From contig NC_079882.1 of assembly GCF_029227915.1 (NCBI RefSeq), positions 1,860,001-1,924,000 of the forward strand: DNA of 64,000 nucleotides, read 5' to 3'. The DNA is from Hydractinia symbiolongicarpus (Eukaryota > Cnidaria > Hydrozoa > Anthoathecata > Hydractiniidae). Shown one piece after another: positions 1 to 15,100 of this stretch (its first letter is position 1; the number at the start of each line of letters is the position of its first letter). The translations under genes and the position numbers were made by a program. Under the pieces are notes generated by a model that saw only the letters and a list, made by a program, of their open reading frames with translations, ran no database searches and was not told the origin of the DNA.

Positions 1-3000
1 ACAGTAAAGAATGACTTATTTATCTAAATTCTTAAATGAAGCGCTACCACAGTACCCAGTGTAACCACTGACTTCCGGCAATCATGTCGAATTAAGAAGA
101 ATGTTATTTCTTGGACTCCAATTGTCTCATTTATCACATTTATAAGGTCACAGTCCAAAGTTAGTTCAATTAAGTCCCACAGTCAATCGTTTTATTGTTA
201 TAAGCGATGCAACCTAGCAATATCAGAAAAATATCGCTAAACACATGTTGGTACGAATACATGACCCAACCGTTGTAACACAAACGGACTGACACCGTTA
301 GAAAGTCAATGAAATTTAATTTTTGAAACTGTCACTATTTCTTCAGCGCGCGATAACGACTAGGAATGGTCCCACAGTAAAAAATGACTTATTATTCTAA
401 ATTTTTAAATGAAGCGCTACCGCAGCGCCCAGTGTAATCGGTGAGTTCCGGCAATCATGTCAAATTAAGAAGAATGTTATTTCTTGGACTCCAATTTTCT
501 CATTTCACACATTTATCAGGTCACAGTCCAAAGTTAGTTCAATTAATTCCCACAGTCAATCGTTTCACTGTTAAAAGCGATGCAACCTAGCTATTTTAGA
601 TAAATATCGCTAAATACATGTTGGTACAAAAATGTGACCCAACCGTTCAAACTCAAACAGACTGACACCGTTAGAAAGTCAACGAAATCTAGTATTTGAA
701 ACTGTCTCTATTTCTTCAGCCCGCGCTAACGGATAGGATTGGTCCGACAGTAAAAAATTCCTTTTTTCTCTCAATTTTTAATTGAAGCGCTACCACAGCG
801 CCCAGTGTAATTGCTGAGAATCGGCAATCATGTCAAATTAAGAAGAATGTTATTTCTAGGAGTCCAATTGTCTCACTTTCACATTTATAAGGTCACAGTC
901 CATAATCAGTTCAATTAAGTCCCACAGTCAATCGTTTCACTGTTAAAAGCCATACAAACTAGTAAAATCGGAAAAATATCACGAAATGCATGTTGGTACG
1001 AATATGTGACGCAACCGTTGTAACTCAAACGATAGATACTGTTGGAAAGTCAATGAAAGGTAGTTTTAGAAAATGTCTCTCTTTCTTCAGCGCGCGCTAA
1101 CGGCTAGGATTGGTCCGACAGTAAAAAATTACTTTTTTCATCTAAATTCTTAATTGACGCGCTACCACAGCGCCCAGTGTAATCGCTCAGTTCCGGCAAT
1201 CATGTCAAATTAAGAAGAATGTTATTTCTTGGAGTCTAATTGTCTCACTTTCACATTTATAAGGTCAAAGTCCATAATCAGTTCAATTAAGTCCCACAGT
1301 CAATCGTTTCACTGTTAAAAGCGATGCAACATAGTAATATCAGATGAATCTCGCTAAATACATGTTGGTACGAATATGTGACCCAACCGTTGTAACTCAA
1401 ACAGACTGACACCGTTCGAAAGTCAATGAAAGGTACTTTTAGAAAATGTCTCTATTTCTTCAGCGCGCGCTAACGGCTAGGATTGGTCCCACAGTAAAAA
1501 ATGACTTATTTATCTAAATTTTTAAATGAAGCTCTACCAGAGCGGTCAGTGTAATCGCTAAGTTCCGGAAATCATGTCAAATTAAGAAGAATGTTGCTTC
1601 TTGGAGTCCAATTGTCTCATTAATCACATTTATCAGGTCACAGGCCAAAGTTAGTTCAATTACGTCCCACAGTCAATCGTTTCATTGTTAAAATCGATAC
1701 AACCTAGTAATAACAGAAAAATGTCGCTAAATGCATGTTGGTACGAATATGTGACCCAACCGTTGTAACTCAAACAGACTGACACCGTTAGAAAGTCAAT
1801 GAAAGGTAGTTTTAGAAAATGTCACTATTTCTTCAGCGCGCGCTAACGGCTAGGATTGGTCCCACAGTAAAGAATGACTTATTTATCTAAATTTTTAAAT
1901 GAAGCGCTACCAGAGCGCCCAGTGTAATCGCTCAGTTCCGGCAATCATGTCAGATTAAGAAGAATGTTATTTCTTGGAGTCCAATTGTCGCATTTATCAC
2001 ATTTATCAGGTCACAGTCCAAAGTTAGTTAAATTAAGTCCCACAGTCAATCGTTTCACTGTTAAAAGCCATACAAACTAGTAAAATCGGAAAAATATCAC
2101 GAAATGCATGTTGGTACGAATATGTGACTCAACCGTTGTAACTCAAACCGATTGATACTGTTAGAAAGTCAATGAATGTAGTTCTTGAAGCTATCGCTTT
2201 TTCTTCAGCGCACGATAACGGCTAGGATTGGTCGCACAGTAAAGAATGACTTATTTATCTAAATTCTTAAATGAAGCGCTACCACAGCGCCCAGTGTAAT
2301 CGCTGAGTTCCGGCAATCATGTCAAATTAAGGAGAATGTTATTTCTTGCAGTCAAATTTTCTCATTTATCACATCTATCAGGTCACAGTCCAACGTTAGT
2401 TCAATTAAGTCCCACAGTCAATCGTTTCATAGTTATAAGCGATGCAACCTAGTCATATCAGAAAAATATCGCTAAATGCATGTTGGTACGAATATGTGAC
2501 TCAACCGTTGTAACTCAAAGGGACTGAGAACGTTAGAAAGTCAATGAAATGTAGTTCTTGAAGCTGTCGCTATTTCTTCAGCGCGCGATAACGGCTAGGA
2601 TTGGTCCCAAAGTAAAGAATGACTTATTTATCTAAATTCTAAAATGAAGAGCTACCACAGCGCCCAGTGTAATCGCTGAGTTCCGGCAATCATGTCAAAT
2701 TATGGGGAATGCTACTTCTTGCAGTCCAATTTTCTCATTTATCTCATTTATCAGGTCACAGTCCAAAGTTAGTTCAATTAAGTCCCACAGTCAATCGTTT
2801 CATAGTTAAAAGCGATGCAACCTAGTAGTTTCAGAAAAAATCGCTAAATGCATGTTGGTACGAATATGTGACGCAACCGTTGTAACTGAAGCGGATTGAT
2901 ACCGTTAGAAAATCTATGAAATGTTGCTTTTGAAACTGTCGCTGTTTCTTCAGCGCCCAATAACGGCTAGGATTGGTCCCACAGTAAAGAATGACTTACT

Positions 3001-6000
3001 CATCTAAATTCTTAAATGAAACGCTACCACAGCGCCCAGTGTAATCGCTGAGCTCCGGCAATCGTGTCAAATTAAGGAGAATGTTATTTCTTGGAGTCCA
3101 ATTTTCTCATTTATCACATTTATCAGGTCACAGTCCAATGTTAGTTCAATTAAGTCCCACAGTCAATCGCTTCATTGTTAAAAGCGATTCAACCTAGTAA
3201 TATCAGAACAATATCACGAAATGCATGTTGGTACCAATATGTGACTCAACCTTTGTAACTCAAACGGAGAGATACTGTTAGAAAGTCATTGAAATGTAGT
3301 TCTTGAAGCTATCGCTTTTTCTTTAGCGCGCAATAACGGCTAGGATTGGTCCCACAGTAAAGACTTATTTATCTAAATTCTTAAATGAAGCGCTACCACA
3401 GCGCTAAGTGTAATCGCTAAGTTCCGGAAATCATGTCAAATTAAGAAGAATGTTATTTCTTGGAGTCCAATTGTCTCATTTATCACATTTATCAGGTCAC
3501 AGTCCAAAGTTAGTTCAATTACGTCCCACAGTCAATCGTTTCATAGTTAAAAGCGATACAACCTAGTAATATCAGAAAAATATTGCTAAATGCATGTTGG
3601 TACGAATATGTGACCCAACCGTTGTAACTCAAACAGACTGACACCGTTCAAAAGTCAATGAAAGGTACTTTTAGAAAATGTCTCTATTTCTTCAGCGCGC
3701 GCTAACGGCTAGGATTGGTCCCACAGTAAAGAATGACTTATTTTTCTAAATTTTTAACTGAAGCTCTACCAGAGCGCTCAGTGTAATCGCTAAGTTCCGG
3801 AAATCATGTCAAATTAAGAAGAATGTTGCTTCTTGGAGTCCAATTGTCTCATTAATCACATTTATCAGGTCACAGGCCAAAGTTAGTTCAATTACGTCCC
3901 ACAGTCAATCGTTTCATTGTTAAAATCGATACAACCTAGTAATAACAGAAAAATGTCGCTAAATGCATGTTGGTACGAATATGTGACCCAACCGTTGTAA
4001 CTCAAACAGACTGACACCGTTAGAAAGTCAATGAAAGGTAGTTTTAGAAAATGTCACTATTTCTTCAGCGCGCGCTAACGGCTAGGATTGGTCCCACAGT
4101 AAAGAATGACTTATTTATCTAAATTTTTAAATGAAGCGCTACCAGAGCGCCCAGTGTAATCGCTCAGTTCCGGCAATCATGTCAAATTAAGAAGAATGTT
4201 ATTTCTTGGAGTCCAATTGTCGCATTTATCACATTTATCAGGTCACAGTCCAAAGTTAGTTAAATTAAGTCCCACAGTCAATCGTTTCACTGTTAAAAGC
4301 CATACAAACTAGTAAAATCGGAAAAATATCACGAAATGCATGTTGGTACGAATATGTGACTCAACCGTTGTAACTCAAACCGATTGATACTGTTAGAAAG
4401 TCAATGAATGTAGTTCTTGAAGCTATCGCTTTTTCTTCAGCGCACGATAACGGCTAGGATTGGTCGCACAGTAAAGAATGACTTATTTATCTAAATTCTT
4501 AAATGAAGCGCTACCTCAGCGCCCAGTGTAATCGCTGAGTTCCGGCAATCATGTCAAATTAAGGAGAATGTTATTTCTTGCAGTCAAATTTTCTCATTTA
4601 TCACATCTATCAGGTCACAGTCCAACGTTAGTTCAATTAAGTCCCACAGTCAATCGTTTCATAGTTATAAGTGATGCAACCTAGTCATATCAGAAAAATA
4701 TCGTTAAATACATGTTGGTACGAATAGGTGAGCCAACCGTTGTAACTCAAACGGACTGACACGGTTAGAAAGACAATAAAGGTAGTTTTAGAAAATGTCT
4801 CTATTTCTTCAGCGCGTGCTAACGGCTAGGATTGGTCCCACAGTAAAGAATGACTTGTTTATCTAAATTTTAGAATGAAGCGCTACCAAATCACCCAGTG
4901 TAATCGCTCAGTTCCGGCAATCATGTCAAATTAAGAATAATGTTATTTCTTGGAGTCTAATTGTCTCACTTTCACATTTATAAGGTTACAGTCCATAATC
5001 AGTTCAATTAAGTCCCACAGTCACTCTTTTCACTGTTATAAGCCATACAACCTAGTAATGCCGCAAAAACATCACGAAGTACATGTTGGTACTAATATGT
5101 GACTCAACCGTTGTAACTCAAACGGATTGATACTGTTAGAAAGTCAATGAAATGTAGTTCTTGAAACTGTCGCTATTTCTTCAGCGCGCGATAACAGCTA
5201 GGATTGGTCCCACAGTAAAGAATGACTTATTTATCTAAATTCTTAAATGAAGCGCTACCACAGCACCCAGTGTAACCACTGACTTCCGGCAATCATGTCG
5301 AATTAAGAAGAATGTTATTTCTTGGACTCCAATTGTCTCATTTATCACATTTATAAGGTCACAGTCCAAAGTTAGTTCAATTAAGTCCCACAGTCAATCG
5401 TTTTATTGTTATAAGCGATGCAACCTAGCAATATCAGAAAAATATCGCTAAACACATGTTGGTACGAATACATGACCCAACCGTTGTAACACAAACGGAC
5501 TGACACCGTTAGAAAGTCAATGAAATTTAATTTTTGAAACTGTCACTATTTCTTCAGCGCGCGATAACGACTAGGAATGGTCCCACAGTAAAAAATGACT
5601 TATTATCCTAAATTTTTAAATGAAGCGCTACCGCAGCGCCCAGTGTAATCGGTGAGTTCCGGCAATCATGTCAAATTAAGAAGAATGTTATTTCTTAGAC
5701 TCCAATTTTCTCATTTCACACATTTATCAGGTCACAGTCCAAAGTTAGTTCAATTAATTCCCACAGTCAATCGTTTCACTGTTAAAAGCGATGCAACCTA
5801 GCTATTTTAGATAAATATCGCTAAATACATGTTGGTACGAAAATGTGACCCAACCGTTCAAACTCAAACAGACTGACACCGTTAGAAAGTCAACGAAATC
5901 TAGTATTTGAAACTGTCTCTATTTCTTCAGCCCGCGCTAACGGATAGGATTGGTCCGACAGTAAAAAATTCCTTTTTTCTCTCAATTTTTAATTGAAGCG

Positions 6001-6591
6001 CTACCACAGCGCCCAGTGTAATTGCTGAGAATCGGCAATCATGTCAAATTAAGAAGAATGTTATTTCTAGGAGTCCAATTGTCTCACTTTCACATTTATA
6101 AGGTCACAGTCCATAATCAGTTCAATTAAGTCCCACAGTCAATCGTTTCACTGTTAAAAGCCATACAAACTAGTAAAATCGGAAAAATATCACGAAATGC
6201 ATGTTGGTACGAATATGTGACGCAACCGTTGTAACTCAAACGGATAGATACTGTTGGAAAGTCAATGAAAGGTAGTTTTAGAAAATGTCTCTCTTTCTTC
6301 AGCGCGCGCTAACGGCTAGGATTGGTCCGACAGTAAAAAATTACTTTTTTATCTAAATTCTTAATTGACGCGCTACCACAGCGCCCAGTGTAATCGCTCA
6401 GTTCCGGCAATCATGTCAAATTAAGAAGAATGTTATTTCTTGGAGTCTAATTGTCTCACTTTCACATTTATAAGGTCAAAGTCCATAATCAGTTCAATTA
6501 AGTCCCACAGTCAATCGTTTCACTGTTAAAAGCGATGCAACATAGTAATATCAGATGAATCTCGCTAAATACATGTTGGTACGAATATGTG
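1..6591. repeat. Higher-order duplication, 14-monomer offset (1-1380 = 5212-6591)
   Basis: The sequence from base 1 reappears from 5212 with only occasional substitutions and one single-base indel, an offset of 5211 bp or 14 monomers. Shared private variants include GTGTAACCACTGACTTCC and ACGACTAGGAATGG. The match breaks at about 1380/6591, where the copies switch to different monomer types. The left end of the duplicated block is outside the window. Confidence 0.85.
1380..4702. repeat. Higher-order duplication, 6-monomer offset (1380-2470 = 3612-4702)
   Basis: Three consecutive monomers at about 1380-2470 recur at about 3612-4702, offset 2232 bp (six monomers). Diagnostic variants shared by both are AGTTCCGGAAATC, GAATGTTGCTTCTTGG and GGTCGCACAG. 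The second copy starts to diverge near 4690. Confidence 0.85.
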
Positions 6592-9248
6592 ACGCAACCG
6601 TTGTAACTGAAGCGGATTGATACCGTTGGAAAGTCAATGAAATGTAGTTTTTGAAACTGTCGCTATTTCTTCAGCGCGCGATAACGGCTAGGAATGGTCC
6701 CACAGTAAAAAATGACTTATTGATCTAAATTTTTAAATGAAGCGCTACCACAGCGCCCAGTGTAATCGCTGAGTTCCGGCAATCATGTTAAATTAAGAAA
6801 AATGTTAATTCTTGGACTTCAATTGTCTCATTTATCACATTCATCAGGTCACAGTCCAAAGTTAGTTCAATTAAGTCCCACAGTCAATCGTTTCACTGTT
6901 GAAAGCGATGCAACCTAGTAATATCAGATAAATATCGCTAAATACATGTTGGTACGAATATGTGACCGAACCGTTGTAACTCAAACGGACTGACACCGTT
7001 AGAAAGTCAATGAAATGTAGTTTTTGAAACTGTCGCTATTTCTTCAGCGCGCGATAACGGCTAGGAATGGTCCCACAGTAAAAAATGACTTATTAATCTA
7101 AATTTTTAAATGAAGCGCTACCACAGCGCCCAGTGTAATCGCTGAGTTCCGGCAATCATGTTAAATTAAGAAGAATGTTAATTCTTGGACTTCAATTGTC
7201 GCATTTATCACATTTATCAGGTCACAGTCCAAAGTTAGTTAAATTAAGTCCCACAGTCAATCGTTTCACTGTTAAAAGCCGTACAAACTAGTAAAATCGG
7301 AAAAATATCACGAAATGCATGTTGGTACGAATATGTGACTCAACCGTTGTAACTCAAACCGATTGATACTGTTAGAAAGTCAATGAATGTAGTTCTTGAA
7401 GCTATCGCTTTTTCTTCAGCGCACGATAACGGCTAGGATTGGTCGCACAGTAAAGAATGACTTATTTATCTAAATTCTTAAATGAAGCGCTACCACATCG
7501 CCCAGTGTAATCGCTGAGTTCCGGCAATCATGTCAAATTAAGGAGAATGTTATTTCTTGCAGTCAAATTTTCTCATTTATCACATCTATCAGGTCACAGT
7601 CCAACGCTAGTTCAATTAAGTCCCACAGTCAACCGTTTCATAGTTATAAGCGATGCAACCTAGTCATATCAGAAAAATATCGTTAAATACATGTTGGTAC
7701 GAATAGGTGAGCCAACCGTTGTAACTCAAACGGACTGACACGGTTAGAAAGACAATAAAGGTAGTTTTAGAAAATGTCTCTATTTCTTCAGCGCGTGCTA
7801 ACGGCTAGGATTGGTCCCACAGTAAAGAATGACTTATTTATCTAAATTTTAGAATGAAGCGCTACCAAATCGCCCAGTGTAATCGCTCAGTTCCGGCAAT
7901 CATGTCAAATTAAGAATAATGTTATTTCTTGGAGTCTAATTGTCTCACTTTCACATTTATAAGGTTACAGTCCATAATCAGTTCAATTAAGTCCCACAGT
8001 CACTCTTTTCACTGTTAAAAGTCATACAACCTAGTAATACCGCAAAAACATCACGAAGTACATGTTGGTACTAATATGTGACTCAACCGTTGTAACTCAA
8101 ACGGATTGATACTGTTAGAAAGTCAATGAAATGTAGTTCTTGAAACTGTCGCTATTTCTTCAGCGCGCGATAACAGCTAGGATTGGTCCCACAGTAAAGA
8201 ATGACTTATTTATCTAAATTCTTAAATGAAGCGCTACCACAGCACCCAGTGTAACCACTGATTTCCGGCAATCATGTCGAATTAAGAAGAATGTTATTTC
8301 TTGGACTCCAATTGTCTCATTTATCACATTTATAAGGTCACAGTCCAAAGTTAGTTCAATTAAGTCCCACAGTCAATCGTTTTATTGTTATAAGCGATGC
8401 AACCTAGCAATATCAGAAAAATATCGCTAAACACATGTTGGTACGAATACATGACCCAACCGTTGCAACACAAACGGACTGACACCGTTAGAAAGTCAAT
8501 GAAATTTAATTTTTGAAACTGTCACTATTTCTTCAGCGCGCGATAACGACTAGCAATGGTCCCACAGTAAAAAATGACTTATTATTCTAAATTTTTAAAT
8601 GAAGCGCTACCGCAGCGCCCAGTGTAATCGGTGAGTTCCGGCAATCATGTCAAATTAAGAAGAATGTTATTTCTTGGACTCCAATTTTCTCATTTCACAC
8701 ATTTATCAGGTCACAGTCCAAAGTTAGTTCAATTAATTCCCACAGTCAATCGTTTCACTGTTAAAAGCGATGCAACCTAGCTATTTTAGATAAATATCGC
8801 TAAATACATGTTGGTACGAAAATGTGACCCAACCGTTCAAACTCAAACAGACTGACACCGTTAGAAAGTCAACGAAATCTAGTATTTGAAACTGTCTCTA
8901 TTTCTTCAGCCCGCGCTAACGGATAGGATTGGTCCGACAGTAAAAAATTCCTTTTTTCTCTCAATTTTTAATTGAAGCGCTACCACAGCGCCCAGTGTAA
9001 TTGCTGAGTTTCGGCAATCATGTCAAATTAAGAAGAATGTTATTTCTAGGAGTCCAATTGTCTCACTTTCACATTTATAAGGTCACAGTCCATAATCAGT
9101 TCAATTAAGTCCCACAGTCAATCGTTTCACTGTTAAAAGCCATACAAACTAGTAAAATCGGAAAAATATCACAAAATGCATGTTGGTACGAATATGTGAC
9201 GCAACCGTTGTAACTCAAACGGATAGATACTGTTGGAAAGTCAATGAA
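4215..9248. repeat. Higher-order duplication, 8-monomer offset (4215-6269 = 7194-9248)
   Basis: About 2.05 kb at 4215-6269 is repeated at 7194-9248, offset 2979 bp (eight monomers), with few differences. Both contain GGTCGCACAG (4462, 7441), the AACAGCTAGGATTGG variant, and the block that also occurs at the start of the window. This is the third occurrence of that block; a shorter piece starts again at about 9309. Confidence 0.88.
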
Positions 9249-12149
9249 ATGTAGTTTTTGAAACTGTCGCTTCTTCTTCAACGCGCAATAACGGCTAGGA
9301 TTGGTCCCACAGTAAAGAATGACTTATTTATCTAAATTCTTAAATGAAGCGCTACCACAGCACCCAGTGTAACCACTGACTTCCGGCAATCATGTCGAAT
9401 TAAGAAGAATGTTATTTCTTGGACTCCAATTGTCTCATTTATCACATTTATAAGATCACAGTCCAAAGTTAGTTCAATTAAGTCCCACAGTCAATCGTTT
9501 CACTGTTAAAAGCGATGCAACATAGTATTATCAGATAAATCTCTCTAAATACATGTTGGTACGAATATGTGACGCAACCGTTGTAACTGAACCGGATTGA
9601 TACCGTTGGAAAGTCAGCGAAATGTAGTATTTGAAACTGTCTCTATTTCTTCAGCGCGTGCTAACGGCTACGATTGGTCTCACAGTAAAAAATTACTTTT
9701 TTATCTTAATATTTAATAGAAGCGCTACCACAGCGCCCAGTGTAATCGCTGAGTTTCGGCAATCATGTCAAATTAAGAAGAATGTTATTTCTTGGAGTCC
9801 AATTGTCTCACTTTCACATTTATAAGGTCAAAGTCCATAATCAGTTTAATTATGTCCCACAGTCAATCGTTTCACTGTTAAAAGCCATACAACCTTGTAA
9901 TACCGTAAAAATATCACGAAGTACATGTTGGTACGAATATGTGACCCAACCGATGTAACTCAAACAGACTGATACCGTTAGAAAGTCAATGAAAGGTAGT
10001 TTTAGAAAATGTCTCTCTTTCTTCAGCGCGCGCTAACGGCTAGGATTGGTCCGACAGTAAAAAATTACTTTTTTATCTAAATTCTTAATTGACGCGCTAC
10101 CACAGCGCCCAGTGTAATCGCTCAGTTCCGCCAATCATGTCAAATTAAGAAGAATGTTATTTCTTGGAGTCTAATTGTCTCACTTTCACATTTATAAGGT
10201 CAAAGTCCATAATCAGTTCAATTAAGTCCCACAGTCAATCCTTTCACTGTTAAAAGCGATGCAACATAGTAATATCAGATGAATCTCGCTAAATACATGT
10301 TGGTACGAATATGTGACGCAACCGTTGTAACTGAAGCGAATTGATACCGTTGGAAAGTCAATGAAATGTAGTTTTTGAAACTGTCGCTATTTCTTCAGCG
10401 CGCGATAACGGCTAGGAATGGTCCCACAGTAAAAAATGACTTATTAATCTAAATTTTTAAATGAAGCGCTACCACAGCGCCCAGTGTAATCGCTGAGTTC
10501 CGGCAATCATGTTAAATTAAGAAGAATGTTAATTCTTGGACTTCAATTGTCTCATTTATCACATTCATCAGGTCACAGTCCAAAGTTAGTTCAATTAAGT
10601 CCCACAGTCAATCGTTTCACTGTTGAAAGCGATGCAACATAGCAATATCAGATAAATATCGCTAAATACATGTTGGTACGAATATGTGACCGAACCGTTG
10701 TAACTCAAACGGACTGACACCGTTAGAAAGTCAATGAAATGTAGTTTTTGAAACTGTCGCTATTTCTTCAGCGCGTGATAACGGCTAGGAATGGTCCCAC
10801 AGTAAAAAATGACTTATTAATCTAAATTTTTAAATGAAGCGCTACCACAGCGCCCAGTGTAATCGCTGAGTTCCGGCAATCATGTTAAATTAAGAAGAAT
10901 GTTAATTCTTGGACTTCAATTGTCTCATTTATCACATTCACCAGGTCACAGTGCAAAGTTAGTTCAATTAAGTCCCACAGTCAATCGTTTCACTGTTGAA
11001 AGCGATGCAACCTAGTAATATCAGATAAATATCGGTAAATACATGTTGGTACGAATATGTGACCCAACCGTTGCAACTCAAACAGACTAACACCGTTAGA
11101 AAGTCAATGAAATGTAGTTTTTAAAATTGTCGCTACTTCTTCAGCGAGCAATAAGGGCTAGGATAGGTCCTACAGTAAAAAATGAGTTATTATTATAAAT
11201 TTTTAAATGAAGCGCTATCACAGGACCCAGTGTTACTGCTGAGTTCCGGCAATCATGTAAAATTAAGAAGAATGTTATTTCTCGGAGTCCAATTCTCGCA
11301 TTTATCTCATTTATCAGGTCACAGTCCAAAGTTAGTTCAATTAAGTCCCACAGTCAATCGTTTCATTGTTAAAAGCGATGCAACTTAGTAATATCAGATA
11401 AATATCGCTAAATACATGTTGGTACAAATATGTGACCCAACCGTTGAAACTCAAACGGACTGACACCGTTAGAAAGTCAATGAAATTTGGTTTTTGAAAC
11501 TGTCGCTATTTCTTCAGCGCGCTATAACGGCTAGGATTGGTTCCACTCTTAACTCTTAATCAGTTTAATCGCTGAGTTCAGGCAATCATGTCAAATTAAG
11601 AAGACTGTTATTTCTTGGAGTCCAATTTTCGCATTTATCACATTTATCAGGTCACAGTCCAAAGTTAGTTCAATTACGTCCCACAGTCAATTGCTTCATT
11701 GTTAAAAGCGATGCAACCTAGTAATATCAGAAAATTATCGCTAAATGCATATTCGTACGAATATGTGACCCAACCGTTGAAACTCAAACGGACTGACACC
11801 GCTAGAAAGTCAGCGAAATGTAGTATTTGAAACTTTCTCTATTTGTCCAGCACGCGCTAACGGCTAGGATTGGTCCCATAGTAAAAAATGACTTATTAAT
11901 CCAAATTTTTAAATGAAGCGCTACCACAGCGCCCAGTGTAATCGCTGAGTTCCGGCAATCATGTTAAATTAAGAAGAATGTTATTTCTTGGACTCCAATT
12001 GTCTCATTTATCACATTCATCAGGTCACAGTCCAAAGTTAGTTCAATTAAGTCCCACAGTCAATCGTTTCACTGCTAAAAGCCATACAACCTAGTAATAC
12101 CGGAAAAATATCACGAAATACATGTTGGTACGAATATGTCACCCAACCG

Positions 12150-15100
12150 TTGAAACTCAAACGGTCTGACACCGTTAGAAAGTCAATGAAATGTAGTTTT
12201 TGAAACTGTCGCTATTTCTTCAGCGCGCAATAACGGCTAGGAATGGTCCCACAGTAAAAAATGACTTATTAATCTAAATTTTTAAATGAAGCGCTACCAC
12301 AGCGCCCAGTGTAATCGCTGAGTTCCGGCAATCATGTTAAATTAAGAAGAATGTTAATTCTTGGACTTCAATTGTCTCATTTATCACATTCACCAGGTCA
12401 CAGTGCAAAATCAGTTCAATTAAGTCTCACAGTCAATCGTTTCACTGTTAAAAGCGATGCAACCTAGTAATATCAGATAAATATCGCTAAATACATGTTG
12501 GTGCGAATATGTGACCCAACCGTTGCAACTCAAACAGACTGACACCGTTAGAAAGTCAATGAAATGTAGTTTTTAAAATTGTCGCTACTTCTTCGGCGCG
12601 CAATAAGGGCTAGGATAGGTCCTACAGTAAAAAATGACATGTTATTATAAATTTTTAAATAAAGCGCTATCACAGGACCCAGTGTTATTGCTGAGTTCCG
12701 GCAATCATGTCAAATTGAGAAGAATGTTATTTCTTGGAGTCCAATTTTCTCATTCATCGCATTTATCAGGTCTCAGTCCAAAGTTAGTTCAATTAAGTCC
12801 CACAGTCAATCGCTTCATTGTTAAAAGCGATGCAACCTAGTAATATCAGAAAATATCGCTAAATACAGGTTGGTACGACAATGTGACTCAACCCTTGTAA
12901 CTCAAACGGACTGACACCGTTAGAAAGTCAATGAAATGTGGTTTTTGAAACTGTCGCTATTTCTTCAGCGCGCGATAACGGATAGGAATGGTCCCAGAGT
13001 AAAAAATGACTTATTAATTTAAATTTTTAAATGAAGCGCTACCACAGCGCCCAGTGTAATCGCTGAGTTCCGGCAATCAAGTCAAATTAAGATGAATGTT
13101 TTTTCTTGGACTCCAATCGTCTCATTTATCACATTCATCAGGTCACAGTCCAAAGTTAGTTCAATTAAGTTCCACAGTCAATCGTTTCACTGTTAAAAGC
13201 GATGCAACTTAGTAATATCAGATAAATATCGCTAAATACATGTTGGTACGAATATGTGACCCAACCGTTGAAACTCAAAAACGGACTGACACCGTTAGAA
13301 AGTCAATGAAATTTGGTTTTTGAAACTGTCGCTATTACTTCAGCGCGCTATAACGGCTAGGATTGGCTCCACTCTTAACTCTTAATCAGTTTAATCGCTG
13401 AGTTCCGGCAATCATGTCAAATTAAGAAGACTGTTATTTCTTGGAGTCCAATTTTCGCATTTATCACATTTATCAGGTCACAGTCCAAAGTTAGTTCAAT
13501 TACGTCCCACAGTCAATCGTTTCATTGTTAAAAGCGATGCAACCTAGTAATATCAGAAAAATATCGCTAAATGCATGTTCGTACGAATATGTGACCCAAC
13601 CGTTGAAACTCAAACGGACTGACACCGCTAGAAAGTCAGCGAAATGTAGTATTTGAAACTTTCTCTATTTCTCCAGCACGCGCTAACGGCTAGGATTGGT
13701 CCCATAGTAAAAAATGACTTATTAATCTAAATTTTTAAATGAAGCGCTACCACAGCGCCCAGTGTAATCGCTGAGTTCCGGCAATCATGTTAAATTAAGA
13801 AGAATGTTATTTCTTGGACTCCAATTGTCTCATTTATCACATTCATCAGGTCACAGTCCAAAGTTAGTTCAATTAAGTCCCACAGTTAATCGTTTCACTG
13901 TTAAAAGCGATGCAACCTAGTAATATCAGATAAATATCGCTAAATACATGTTGGTACGAATATGTGACCCAACCATTGTAACTCAAACGGACTGACACCG
14001 GTAAAAAGTCAATGAAATGTAGTTTTTGAAACTGTCGCTATTTCTTCAGCGCGCAATAACGGCTAGGAATGGTCCCACAGTAAAAAATGACTTATTAATC
14101 TAAATTTTTAAATGAACTGCTACCACAGCGCCCAGTGTAATCGCTCAGTTCCGGCAATCATGTCAAATTAAGAAGAATGTTATTTCTTGTAGTCTAATTG
14201 TCTCACTTTCACATTTATAAAGTCAAAGTCCATAATCAGTTCAATTAAGTCCCACAGTCAATCGTTTCACTGTTAAAAGCGATGCAACATACTATTATCA
14301 GATAAATCTAGCTAAATACATGTTGGTACGAATATGTGACGCAACCGTTGTAACTGAAGAGGATTGATGCTGTTAGAAAGTCAATGAAATGTAGTTCTTG
14401 AAGCTGTCGCTATTTCTTCAGCTTGCGATAACGGCTAGGATTGGTCCCACAGTAAAGAATGACTTATTTATCTAAATTCTTAAATGAAGCGCTACCACAG
14501 CGCCCAGTGTAACCGCTCAGTTCGGCAATCATGTCAAATTAAGAAGAATGTTATTTCTTGGAGTCTAATTGTCTCACTTTCACATTTATAAGGTCAAAGT
14601 CCATAATCAGTTCAATTAAGTCCCACAGTCAATCCTTTCACTGTTAAAAGCGATGGAACATAGTATTATCAGATAAATCTAGCTAAATACATGTTTGTAC
14701 GAATATGTGACGCAACCGTTGTAACTGAAGCGGATTGATACCGTTGGAAAGTCAATGAAATGTAGCTTCTGAAACTGTCACTATTTCTTCAGTGCGCGAT
14801 AACGGCTAGGAATGGTCCCACAGTAAAGAATGACTTATTTATCTAAATTCTTAAATGAAGCGCTACCACAGCGCCCAGTGTAACCGCTCAGTTCCGGCAA
14901 TCATGTCAAATTAAGAAGAATGTTATTTCTTGGAGTCTAATTGTCTCACTTTCACATTTATAAAGTCAAAGTCCATAATCAGTTCAATTAAGTCCCACAG
15001 TCAATCGTTTCATTGTTAAAAGCGATGCAACCTAGTAATATCAGAAAAATATCGCTAAATGCATGTTCGTACGAATATGTGACCCAACCGTTGAAACTCA

